Positions 12,380-24,000 of a stretch of 64,000 nt of DNA are shown piece after piece. The stretch is from contig NC_134414.1 of NCBI RefSeq assembly GCF_030867145.1, positions 77,304,504 through 77,368,503 of the forward strand, written 5' to 3'. The notes under the pieces were generated by a model. That model ran no database searches. It was not told where the DNA came from and worked only from the letters and a program-made list of their open reading frames with translations. The translations under genes were made by a program, and so were the position numbers. How positions within the stretch are numbered: the stretch's first letter is position 1; each line of letters begins with the position of its first letter. The DNA comes from Opisthocomus hoazin. Lineage: Eukaryota; Chordata; Aves; Opisthocomiformes; Opisthocomidae.

Positions 12380-13340
12380 TCAAGATACTTAGAAAAACCA
12401 CGGGCTGCAAGAATCTTAAATGGGTAGGAAAATGCAATCCAAAGCCTTTAGCAGTGCAGAGAGTTCTGATACGCATCCTCCCAGAAGCAATTAGAGACCA
12501 CGCTGCAAACATCCAGCATGGATTTAAACAAGGTAAATCCTGCCTGGCCAACCTGTTTGCGATGAGATGACCAGCTTTATGGCAAAGGGGAGAGGATCGG
12601 GCATGGTGTACCTTGACCTGGCAAGCTCTTTGCTCCAGTCTGCTGTAGTATGCTTACAGCCAGACTGGTGAGACAGGAACTGGACAGGTGGGCAGAAAAT
12701 CGGCTAGAAAGTCACCAGGCTCAAAGCATGGGGGTCAGTGTCCATTACAGGGTCTGGCTGGTGGCCAACGGTGAGTGGCATCCCCTGGGGACAGGTCCGG
12801 CAGCCAGTACTGCTTCATGGCTGCAGCAGCAACTCAGGCTCTGGACAGAGAGCGCTCCCAGCGAGTTCACAGATGATACCAAATAGCGGGTCCTGGAGAG
12901 GCTGGAGAAATGGGCTGATGGTAACCTCATGACGATCAATTAAGACAAAGGCAAAGCCCTACAGCTGGGACAGAATAACCCCATGCACCAGTATGGGCTG
13001 GGAGGCAACTATCTAAAAGTGAGCTGTGCAAAAAGGGACCCGGGGGTCGGGGTGGACACCAAGGGCCCTCATGGAGATGTAGGCTAAGAGCACTCTGAGC
13101 TGCATTAGCAAAATTCTAGCTATCAGGGAGGGGAAATATCATTTCCCTCTCTTTCATGCTTGTGTGGCCACACATGGAGCACTGCATCCAGTCTGGGCTT
13201 CCCAACACAAGAGGGAAGCTGACACACTGGAGTGAGTCCAGCAGAGGCCACCAAGCTGGCCAAGGGCTGGAGCACAGGACACACAAGGAAAAGCTGAGGG
13301 GGCTGAGACCCCCCAGCCTGGAGAAGAATCTGCTTTGGGG
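12380..13340 (+). mobile_element. Old, divergent CR1-like LINE
   Basis: Decayed CR1 ORF2 landmarks follow in the right order: HGFKQGKSCLANL-like near 12515, DDTK near 12875, NNPMHQY-like near 12985, and a stretch like 'CIQSGLPNTRGKLTHWSESSRGH' near 13185. The sequence has many breaks and is far from the younger CR1 copies in this window. Its right half is part of the segment repeated in inverted orientation at 36724-37597. Confidence 0.7.
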
Positions 13341-13691
13341 TGGCCATGGTGTCTGGGACTTGACTGCACTGACTGCAGCTTCCCCCACCTCTCTCCCAGG
13401 GGCCTGGGTGCCTGCATTGAAGGTCAGCTCTGATACCACACTCTAATGAGTCTCATCTCTTCTCCCCTCCCATGCACCTTCTGCCTGCTGGCTCAGGAGC
13501 TGCATTTAAACTGACAGCCTTCCCCTGGGTCCTCACCTGAGCTGCGCTGGATGTCAGCTGGCACCTACTGACCCTGATTTTGCCTGACTGACTTTCCTTC
13601 CTGGCTTGCTGCTGAAGCTGTCTTGTTACTATGGACTTGTCCTAGCAGGTCACCTCAACTTGCAAAGACCTTGCTTACCACCAGCACAGCT
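12842..13691 (+). repeat. Inverted-repeat segment R1 (partner at 36724-37597)
   Basis: The reverse complement of 36724-37597 matches this segment along its length. It covers the right half of the old CR1-like element plus about 350 bp of non-CR1 sequence ending at ...CCAGCACAGC. The extra non-CR1 sequence in both copies suggests duplication of a chromosomal segment rather than two independent CR1 insertions. Homology stops at 13691, where a younger CR1 begins. Confidence 0.85.
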
Positions 13692-14516
13692 CACATGGTG
13701 CAGCGAGACCTGGACAGGCTGGAGAGTTGGGCGCAGAAGAACCTGATGAAGTTCAACACGGGCAAGTGCAGGGTCCTGCACCTGGGGAGGAACAACCCCA
13801 TGCACCAATAAAGGCTTGGGACTAACTTGCTGGAAAGCCGTTCTGTGGAGAGGGACCCAGGTGTCCTGGTGGATGACAGGTTAACCATGAGCCAGCAGTG
13901 TGCCTTGGTTGCCAAAAAGGCCAACGGTATCCTGGGGTGCATTAAGAAGAGTGTGGCCAGCAGGTCGAGGGAGGTTCTTCTCCCCCTCTACTCTGCCCTA
14001 GGGAGGCCCCATCTGGAGGACTGTGTCCAGTTCTGGGCTCCCCAGTTCAAGAAAGATGAGGATCTACTGGAGAGAGTCCAGTCAAGGGCTATGAGGGTGA
14101 GGAGGGGACTGGAGCATCTCTCCTACAAGGAAAGGCTGAGGGAGCTGGGCTTGTTTATGCTGAAGAAGGCCGAGAGGGGATGTTATAAATGCTTATAAAT
14201 ATCTTAAGGCTGGATGTCGAGAGGACAGGGCCAGACTCTTTTCAGTGGTGCCCAGCGACAGGACAACGGGCAATGGGCACAGACTGAAGCATAGGAAGTT
14301 CCAGCTGAACACGAGGAAGAACTTCTTTACTCTGAGGGTGATGGAGCACTGAACAGGCTGCCCAGAGAGGTGGTGGATTCTCCTTCTCTGGAGATATTCA
14401 AGACTCGCCTGGACAAGGTCCTGTGCAGCCTGCTGTAGGTGACCCTGCTTTGGCAGGGAGGTAGGACTAGACAATCCCCAGAGGTTCCTTCCAACCCCTA
14501 GCATTCTGTGATTCTG
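13692..14516 (+). mobile_element. CR1 LINE, 5'-truncated, with complete 3' end
   Basis: ORF2 C-terminal region ([39 protein letters not shown]) followed by the 3' UTR and the CATTCTGTGATTCTGTGAC end. It is very similar to the CR1 in MITD1 intron 2 (23586-24361), so the two are of the same subfamily. Stops interrupt the frame, for example after NNPMHQ. Confidence 0.92.
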
Positions 14517-16205
14517 TGACTCCAGGTGGGGTTTCACCAGAGCTGAGCAGAGGGACAGAATCCCCTCTCTCACCCTTCTGGCCAAGCTGCTTGTGATGCA
14601 GCCCAGGATACTGTTGCCTTTGGGCTGCGAGTGCACATTGCTGGGTCATGTTGAGCTTCTCATCAACCAGTACCCGCAAGTCCTTCTTGGTAGGGTTGCT
14701 CTCAATCCATTCTCCACCCAGCCTGTATTTGTGCTTGGGATTGCGCCGACCCATGTGCAGGACCTTGCACTTGGCCTTGATGAACTCCAAGAGGTTCTCA
14801 CAGGCCGATCTCTCAAGCCTGTCCAGGTCCCTCTGGATAGTATCACTTCCCTCCAGCACATCAACCTCAACACTCAGCTTGGTGTTGTCGGCAAACTTGC
14901 TGAGGGTGCACTCAATCCCACTGTCCATGTCACCAACAAAAATGTTAAACAGCGCTGGTCCCAATACTGACCTCTGAGGAACGCTACTGTCACAGACTGA
15001 AAGGGTTAATACGTGTTAAGATCTCAAACGTTGTTTTGAAATAGCTGCCTCAGGCCTGGACAGCGTGTCAAAGGTCTGTCCTGAGCAAGCGGGACAGTGC
15101 CCACCCGCAGCACGGGGTCTGCCCAGCCACAGCAGGCTGCAATAAGGTAACACAAGACGGGGAGGGCAGATCGGGGGATGCGCAGTTCTGCTTTTCTGAT
15201 GTGCCTTACCCAAATATGGGAAGAGGTGACATAAAGTTCATTTGAGGAAGGGGCTTGAGACCCCCTACGAGACCCCTTGAGAGTCTTCCCCCCACTGGTA
15301 CCTGAGCCGAAGATCACGAACTTTCAAGAGGAACTGCCACATAAGTCACCACCAGGTGTGACTAAGGGCGGAGACTGAGTGATAAAAGACACATGGGCAA
15401 AGGTCCTGGCACATGCCCACCACCAGAGGATGCCATGCCTGTCATCATCATTGCAGGATCCAAGAGCGGTGGTACCTCTCTTTGTTGTCCCTCTTTCTTT
15501 GCTTCTCTTCTCTTTACTCTCCCTCTTATGGGTATTTTTGATAAGAACCCACACTGACAATGCTTTCCATGCTTTCCAAGTTGCCCCTGTTATAAATAAA
15601 ATGCCTAACTTCATTGTTGGGTGTAGTTTAATCTTAATTTAGACGGAGTGAATTCACAGAACCTGAGTTGCTTTTGCCCTCCCATAGGCGGGACGCGACA
15701 GCTACTTATCCCTGGTCTCCACTTTGATATGGAGATGCTGACTGCATATCTTTGAGTGCAACCATCCAGCCAATTCCTTGTCCACTGAGTGGTCCGCCCA
15801 TCAAATCCACAACTCTCCAATTTAGAGACAAGCATGTTGTGTGGGACAGTGTCAAATGCCTTGCAGAAGTCCAGATAGATGACATCAGTTGCTCTTCCAT
15901 TATCCATCAAAGCTGTAAGCCTGTCATAGAAGGCCATCAAATCTGTAGGCACCATTTGCCCTTAGAGAAGCCATGTTGGCTGTCACCAGTCAGCTCCTTA
16001 TTTTCCATGTGCCTTAGCACAGTTTCCAGGAGGATTTGCTCCATGATCTTGCCGGGCATAGGGGTGAGACTGACTAGCCTGTAGTTCCCCAGGTCTTCCT
16101 TTCTTCCCTTTTTAAAAATAGGGGTTATGTTTCCTCTTTTCAAGTCAGTGGGAACTTCACTGGACTGCCACAACTTTTCAGATATGATGGATTTAAATGT
16201 GCTTC
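14517..16205 (-). mobile_element. CR1 LINE on the minus strand, interrupted by a solo LTR
   Basis: Two parts of one minus-strand CR1 ORF2: 14517-14987 and 15701-16205. The minus-strand reading includes [25 protein letters not shown] (RT block C, with FADN in place of FADD) and, further upstream, [15 protein letters not shown] (RT block A). The two parts are contiguous in the element once the LTR at 14988-15700 and one copy of its 5-bp target duplication are removed. The CR1 3' end is missing; 14517 abuts the end of the previous CR1. Confidence 0.88.
14988..15700 (+). mobile_element. Solo LTR (713 bp) with 5-bp target duplication
   Basis: It begins TGTCACAG, ends GGGACGCGACA, and is bounded by GCTAC at 14983-14987 and GCTAC at 15701-15705. 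Both flanks are the same minus-strand CR1. A TATA-like GTGATAAAAG (near 15380) and AATAAA (near 15596) set the + orientation. A 5-bp duplication is typical of ERVL-type elements; family assignment beyond that is inference. It is a solo LTR, with no internal part left. It is younger than the CR1 it sits in. Confidence 0.9.
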
Positions 16206-16552
16206 TTATAAGAAACAGCAAATCTGAAGTGGCAGGCTTTTACTCAACAGGCTGAAGGAGCAATTAAACAACCTGTTCCAGTGGTAAGTGAAGCAGCAGG
16301 AAAACACTGCCAAAAGCAAGTCCCCATGGGCCAAAGCTGTAAGTCCCGTGAGTGAACAGATTGGTCTGGCGACTGACTCTGAACGCTGCAGTTGGATCGG
16401 TTTGAGCCACGTGTCCATGTCACTCTCTCGGAGAGAAGCAGAAAACAAAAGGAAATGCCACCACAGCAATGTAGTGCTGAATAATACGGTTTGTTCTGCC
16501 TCAGTACTCATGGAAAAAGTGGGCTGGCATTTCCTAGCCAGCAACTGTTAAC

Positions 16553-18915
16553 CGCTGTTAATAGGGCAAGATAAATAAGGACCAGTTTGGCCTAAAGTAA
16601 AAAAGCAATGATGTTTATGTCCTTGGACTGTCCTAATCATATTTCTGAGGCTGTCACATGAAGGAAGAGTTGGGTGGAAAGTTAGGGTGACTGTATGCTG
16701 CTGGACTTTTTAAAAGACTTACAGTTAGGTCTGTAAGGACATGGGACTGGAAGAAGGAAAACATTGTGCCCATTTTTAAAAGGGGCAGGAAGGAGGAATC
16801 TGGGAACGACCGATCTGTCAGCCTTGAAATAGATCATCCTAGAAGCTACGCTAATACACACGGTGAATAGCGAGGTTATTCAAGACAGCCAGCATTGCTT
16901 CACCAAGGGCAAGTCCTGCCTGACCAACCTTGTGGCTTTCCATGAGTGCGTGACTAGATCAGTGGAGTAGGGAAGAGCTACAGATATCATCTATCTGGAC
17001 TTCTGTAAAGACTTCGATGCGGTCCCTCACAACATCCTTCTCTCTAAATTGGAGAGATACGGATTTGATGGGTGGACTGTTTGGGGGATAAGGAATTGGT
17101 TGGAAGGTTGCAGCCAGAAGGTGGTGGTCAACAGCTCCATGTCCAAGTGGACGACAGTGACGAGTGGTGTCTTTCAGGGGTCTGTACTGGGACCAGTGCT
17201 GTTTAACATTTTCATCAATGACATAGACAGCGCGATCGAGTGCATCCTCAGCAAGTCTGCAGTCAACACCAAGCTGCGTCGTGCAGTTGACACACCAGAA
17301 GGATGGGATGCAACACAGAGGGACCGGGACAAGCTTGAGAGGTGGGCCTGTGTGAACCTCATGAGGTTCAACAAGGCCAAGTGCAAGGTCCTACACCTGG
17401 GTCAGGGCAACCCCCAGTATCAATACAGGCTGGGAGATGAGGGGATTGAGAGCAGCCCCGTCAAGAAGGACTTGGGGGTACTGGTGGATGAAAAGCTGGA
17501 CATGATCTGACAATGCGCGCTGGCAGCCCAGAAGGTCAACTGACTCCTGGCCTGCATCAAAAGCAACGTGGCCAGCAGAGCAAAGGAGGGGATTCTGCCC
17601 TTCTGTTCCCCTCTGCTGAGACCCCACCTGGAGTCTTGCATCCAGCTCGGGAGCCCTCAGCACAGCAAAGACATGGACCTGTTGGAGCACATCCAGAGGA
17701 GGGCTACAAAAATGACCCAGTCTGGAACACCTCTCCTACGATGAAAGGCTGAGAGAGTTGGGGCTGTTCAGCCTGGAGAAGAGAAGGCTGCGGAGAGACC
17801 TTATTATGGCCTTCCAGTACCTGAAGGGGGCATATAGGAAAGATGGGGAAAATCTTTTCAGCAGGGCTTGTTGCGATAGGACAAGGAGTAATGGCTTTAA
17901 ACTAAGGGAGGGTAGATCTAGGCTTGATACAAGAAAGAAATTTTTTACGTTAAGGGTGGTGAAGCACTGGCACAGATTTCCCAGAGAAGCAGTGGAGGCC
18001 CCATCCCTGGAAACATTCAAGGCCAGGCTGGACGTACCTGGTGTTGTTGAAGATGCCCCTGCTCGCTGCAGGGGGGTTAGGCTAGATGACCTCTAAAGGT
18101 CCCTTCCAATCCAAACCATTCTATCATACTGTGATTCTGTGACATTCTGACTTCCAGCCTCCTCGTTGTCCATAGAGACAACCTTCAGCTGAAGCTCCAG
18201 CAGGGATTTAAGAAGGTCTCTTACGTTTCTAAGTGGCACCAAGCGGGTTTTAGCAGGGAGCAGCCTCTGGTCCTCACAGGTGAAGCAGGACGTATGAACC
18301 CAAATCAGGCCACCAAATGGTGTCACGGAATTCCTGGAATGCCATTTTGATCAGGTCAGGACAGCAGCAGTTCATTGCTCTAGGAGGGAACACCAAGCAG
18401 CACAGATGGCCTCTGCCCAAGGGGACCCTGCCTGAGTGCGGCAGTGGCAGAGCTGATGCTCTGCTCCTCACTCTTCACCAAACTGTCAGACAAGCAAGGG
18501 GTGGTAAGTAACAGCAGCGATGGAGATTCTTCAGATGAGGAACCTCTAGACAGATCAGAAAGCCCTAGGCAGTATATGCTTCATGAATACTTCCCTCCCT
18601 GGTTAATCAGACCACACTGACGAGACCAGTAGCTCCAAGTATTTCTTAACAAGTGAGGCCTGCCAAGAAAGGCCCATGAGGTGTTACTACCTTACTTCCA
18701 CACAGTCACCTGAAAAGACGGCTGGGTGACCTGCACTCAACAGAGGGCAATGGCATGGCAGAAGCGACCTGCCTTCAGCTAAGGTGAGCCGTCAACGGGG
18801 CTGAACCCAGCCCTCGGCCAGGACTGGCAGCCACCCTGCAGGACACAACCGCCCTCAGCAGGCTCCAGCGGGGAAGGTGGCTTCAGCTGGTATGTCACTG
18901 AAGGCTTAGTTGTAC
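16553..18915 (+). repeat. Inverted-repeat segment R2 (partner at 39376-40605), interrupted here by a CR1
   Basis: 16553-16741 and 18146-18915 match the reverse complement of 39376-40605, apart from about 250 bp (near 39400-39640) present only in the other copy. The two matching parts here are separated by exactly one CR1. I do not recognise the content: no clear coding, so it could be chromosomal sequence or the inside of an old element. Confidence 0.85.
16742..18145 (+). mobile_element. CR1 LINE inserted into segment R2
   Basis: CR1 ORF2 from before RT block A ([15 protein letters not shown]) to the stop. It shows [22 protein letters not shown], then SAVNTKL in place of FADDTKL, then the 3' UTR and the GATTCTGTGA end. 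The uninterrupted equivalent site exists in the other copy of R2 near 40400-40410, and GACAT occurs on both sides of the insertion, suggesting a short target duplication. Several stops are present; inactive. Confidence 0.92.
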
Positions 18916-21031
18916 ATATGGAGCTATTGCCTATCCAAGAGATCTGCAAGGCATTCTGTCGTCTTAGCTAGTGAATATAGTCTAGTTAGAAAACAGAGAA
19001 AAAGTTCTAACAACAAACAGGCATGAGAGGGAAGACCATGCTTGCCTCTTGTGGTATTTGTAGAGGACCACATCACAGGGGCTTACCACTACAACAGAGA
19101 GGCATACTGTATTACAAGATGCAGAAAGCATAAGGATTTTTATTTTGATTTCCATCCAACATTTAAAATTGATCTAAAAGATTTAAGGTGGCTGTTTACT
19201 TTGCCCCTGTATGTTTGAAATTGCTGGACTAGGTTTAACAGATACAAAGCTTCACCTGTGGGAAGCTTACTGTACTTACAGTGACCCTTCTCCCAAACAT
19301 GGCTGATCCACAAGGCATTACCCAGCTTCCTTGAATTATCCTATGTCGTGCAGAGAAGAATTCAAACAGATGACTAGAACTACAAATAATAAAAAATAAC
19401 CTTTATTCCCATGAAAAATAGGCATCTATGATACACAACTGAGTAAAACTGACAACTGTGACCACAAAACCAGTATCACAGCAGCAAGCCAGGGAGCTTC
19501 TGTGGAATGTCTGGGGGTACCGACTGGTAGCATACAGCTTCTGTGGCACATATGTTCTTCTTTTTGCTGATGGAACACTCAAAAGCTGAGACATTATTAC
19601 GCAAAAGGATAAAGCAGGCAGACCACTAGCAAACTGTCACCCAGGGAACAAGGCAAAGATCAGCTCTGCTTCATCTTGATAGCTGTGGAGCAGATTTGCT
19701 GTGTTACAGAAGAGACTAAAAGATTAGCAGCATTAGATGACAGAAGGTGAAAGGAGAATAAAGCAAATTAAAAAAGAAAAGAAAAGGATAATGGAATACA
19801 CCAGCCACCAGGCAAAAGAAACCTGAGAGAGAAAAAGCTTCAGCAATGAACATGCTACCAGAATATGGAGGCGTGTTGTATGGCAAGAAGCAGAAGCACA
19901 AGGCACCTATCAGTCTTGAGGCTCAAAAGATTTTGATGGGACCTGCAAAAGCAGCCACTGCCTGTTCTTCATGTCAGAATATACGACTTTGCCAGATTCT
20001 TGCTGACAATGATCGAGCACTCTTGCATTAGGAGAAAAAGCAGCAGCAGCTCAGGTGACACCTTCCGCTTTCCAGAGGGTGAAGGAAGACAAGCAGAGTC
20101 TTTTTTCCAATTAGCATATTCCTTAGAATCATTATGAGCAAGAAAGTTGCAGGGTATCAGCTTCTGGAAGAATTTAAGAATCAGTTATTATTGTTTTAGG
20201 GGACTATCCTAGCAGAGAAATAGCTCACTGCCATTGAGACTGGCACGACGAGCTGGAAGGACATTAAACTTGCAAGTCAGGGAAAAAGATGGGCAGAGGA
20301 TCATACAACCTTTCCACACCTAATGTTAAGGATGGAAATCAGGTGTAGGACCGTACATCACAGACTAAAAGAACACATAGGAGCAACAGGGAAAAGAATA
20401 CAGCTGTTTGCATCCTTCCCAGCCCAAAAGCCATCACACACAGACACAGAAGACAACTCTAAAATGTCTGTATACTGAACACCACAACGTCTGTAGGCAA
20501 GGAGCTTGGAAAATGGAATGTCAGATTTGGGGTTACCGGTAAAGCCCGTGAAATCAGGTATTAAGGGATTGACCAAAACACAGCAGAACAGTAGTCATGA
20601 CTAGAATACAGCAATTAAAGGGGATAAATAAGGCTGCTTATCGAAGAGGACATGTGGCAGCCCAGCTTCAAGTGCTTGTGAGGTGGTCAATTAAAGATAT
20701 GAAAAACAAAATTTGCTCAAGACAAAATTAACAGTAAAAACAGAAATGACAGTAAAGAGGCCTTTGACAGATAGTATTGTGGGTTTGTTATGAAATCAAG
20801 ATCAGGTTTAGACATGGATTGTATTAATTAAGATCTGGGAGCAGTACAGTGGAGGAACTGGAGCTGTGTTTTCTCTGACTGAAAAGTCTCAGATATTCTT
20901 ACTCCTATAGATTATAAAAGCTGTGCTGGACAAAGTGCTTAGAAGAGTTGCTGCTGAGGGGGGGGACAGCTGGATACAAGCAGCATCTTCCAGTCCAACA
21001 TTTTCAGTCTTATAAAAACCTCCATATCTGA
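18916..21031. other. Region downstream of MITD1, probably holding its 3' UTR; no other gene recognised
   Basis: On the minus strand this follows the MITD1 stop codon. A minus-strand AATAAA at 19402-19407 could end a long MITD1 3' UTR of about 1.6 kb, but nearer ends are possible. No coding exon, RNA gene or named repeat was seen. Confidence 0.4.
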
Positions 21032-24000
21032 TCACATTTTCTTTGTGTGTTTGGTATGAAAGACATCCACTGTTGTTTCATGACAAGGTCGCAAGTCAAA
21101 GTCACAGTATCCAATGCTGAAACGACCCTGCAGAAACGACCAGAATTGAGACAGTGAACACAGTATGAGCTCTTCCACAGTGTAAGTAAATTAAAGAGGT
21201 CAAAGCGTTCTTACCTGTGGTTTCTTAAAATAATCAAGACCCCTTCCAATCTTAATCATCCATCCATTGTTGAATCTGTTTTAAAAATACACAAATTTGA
21301 ATACTGATGGTAGGTCGAGTAGAAGAATAATTTTAGTCACGTGACACACAAGCTTGTTGTTACAATCAGAATTATTTCCTAGTGTAGCCTGTCACAGAAA
21401 AAATTAGCCAAAATGGAAGAAGAGTTGCTGCTTTGTGTTCTGGTACACTACTCATACATATGTATGTTCCCATAACTGACTTGCTGAGCATTAGTGGTAA
21501 CTTCACTGAAGCCTTAGGCCGCACACTGTGAATTTGCCACCTGAATCCCATGGACTTTCCTTGCACCCTTGCCAAGCTCAGGGAAGGAGGGCCCAAGGAC
21601 TCAGTTGCAGCTAGAAGAGAAGCAAGTTAAGCCATCCACTGGCAGCAGCAGGGCCTCTCTGAAGAAAAGGGAAGAATCTTCAGCCTGCCCAGAGTCAATG
21701 GAGGGCCCCAAGGAGGGACAGAAGACCCCAGACCCAGATATCACCATTGGATCAGCTGCCGCTTGGGCATCACACGGAGAGCTTGTGCAGGGCGGGAACT
21801 TAGACTGTAAGGGTGTAATTGCCCAGCGGTTTCTTTGTTCGGGGTCCCTCTCCGGAGGCACCCAGCTTGAGCTGGTTAACACCGCTGCACCACTCAGTAT
21901 GTCTGTCTGGCGTACGTGGTGTCAGAGACTCTGCTTCGGGAAACCTCGGGTTGAGCCTGAGGGATGAGGAAGTGCCCCAGAGTGAGTGTGTGTGTGGGGA
22001 GTTGAAAAGGGGCACCCAACAGCTCCCTGGAGGCGCCCGCTGCGAAGGGACTCTGGTCCCAGCAGTTAAAGTCTCGGGTGGTGTCTGTGCGACTCCTGGA
22101 ATGGTGTGGGAATGCTCAGGCAGCGACTTCTCCCTTAGCGTAGCCGACACCTGAATGAGCCATGGAAGACACTGTTCTGTATAAAGTGACATCTACTATT
22201 ATTTTCACAGCTAGAACACATGAATCTATGGAGGGCTGAGTTTATCCAGTGAGGGCCACTGTCTTCCATTTTGTCAACCAGAGCTGTAATTAGAATTGTC
22301 TCAAAAGTTAGGCTTAGGCAGTTTGACTTCAAATAACTGGCATTCACTGACATTTTGTATCACTCACCTAATCTCTCGGTCATGTATTGAAGATGAAAAC
22401 GCAATATTCAGTGTTACTCCATAATTCCTTAATGATTGTTTTATTTCTTCCAGGCCACTCAGCTGCTGACTCCTCCCACTACCCTGTTAAAAGTAAAAAT
22501 AATGGGGGGGGGGGGTTAACCATATATTCTACTTCTGCTCACTTCTTTCCAAACTCACCCACAAAACCTTTTTAGTAATAACTTAAACCAAAAGAATGTA
22601 ACCTGGATGAAGACAGATTCGCGGTTTCAAAGACACGGTAAAAAGCAGACAAATTACAGGTACACTTGCTAAGACATGTGGAGGAGGAACTCACTCTCAG
22701 CCCTTTCAAACTAGACATGAATTACTATTTGAGCCAATATAAATTCAGTGATAGTTTTAGAGGTTTTAGCTCACCAAAGCTTCTAAAACGACAACTATAT
22801 ACAGCTCTTGCAATACAAAAAAAAAAAAAACTAAACAGATGTTTTGGTTTTGATGACATTTTCCACAATAAAACTTTCACAAAAATATCTTTTCCATAAG
22901 ATCCTGCTTACAAACAATCTGTCAGAGTTATCAGAAAACTCTGAACTTATAAAATTACTTATGTTCAACTATCACATTTTTATTTTTCTCTTAATCTGTG
23001 TTTTCTGCTGAATGCATGAGAGCCTCAGTCTAACAAGTTCTGGTAAGTAAGAATAAATCTATAGTTAAAAATAAATATTTTATATATATGTATTTTATAT
23101 ATACATATTATTTTTTTTTCACATATGGTATCACCTGAGTATGGGGAAATAGAAACCAAAACCTAGACACTTACTTCATCGTAGGAAGTGAGGAGGTGGA
23201 CTGTTTTCACTTTGCACGGTCCCTTAACTAGCATCTCACAGAATCGCAGGAAGTTATACAGCTGTAAACGATTTATTTAATTTAGTAACTTGAAATTTTT
23301 TTAGTAGTTACATCTGTATCAGTTACACAGAATATGTACTTGCCTGATGAACATGCCTAATGTATGGGTCCTCCACCCAAACTTCAGAAACAATCTCAGT
23401 GAGGTACGCTTGGAAAAGCTTTTCGTAGCCAAAACCTGTTGCATTTTCCTCTATCCTGATTTGCTTATGATATTTGCCATCTGAAAATAAAAGTTTTTCA
23501 GTAAAGGCCATGAGAGAATTCCTGCGCTAACTCCCTTGCCCATAACATGTTCATGTAACAACAGGTATTTTAACGCCAACAGGTGCATCACAGAATGTTA
23601 GGGGTTGGAAGGGACCTCTGGGGATCATCTAGTTCAACCCTCCTGCCAAAGCAGGGTCACCTACAGCAGGCTGCACAGGACCTTGTCCAGGCGAGTCTTG
23701 AATATCTCCAGAGAAGGAGAATCCACCACCCCTCTGGGCAACCTGTTCCAGTGCTCCACCACCCTCAGAGTAAAGAAGTTCTTCCTCGTGTTCAGCTGGA
23801 ACTTCCTATGCTTCAGTTTGTGCCCGTTGCCCGTTGTCCTGTCGCTGGGCACCACTGAAAAGAGTCTGGCTCCATCCTCTTGACATCCAGCCTTAGGATA
23901 TTTGTAGGTATTTATAAGGTTCCCTCTCAGCCTTCACTTCTCCAGGCTAAACAAGCCCAGCTCCCTCGGCCTTTCCTTGCAGGAGAGATGCTCCAGTCCC

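Noticed and set aside
21569-21967. 132-codon frame kept in both copies of segment R3 (also 38630-39028 minus)
   Set aside because: The two DNA copies are similar overall, so a shared frame is expected. No family is recognised and the segment looks LTR-like.
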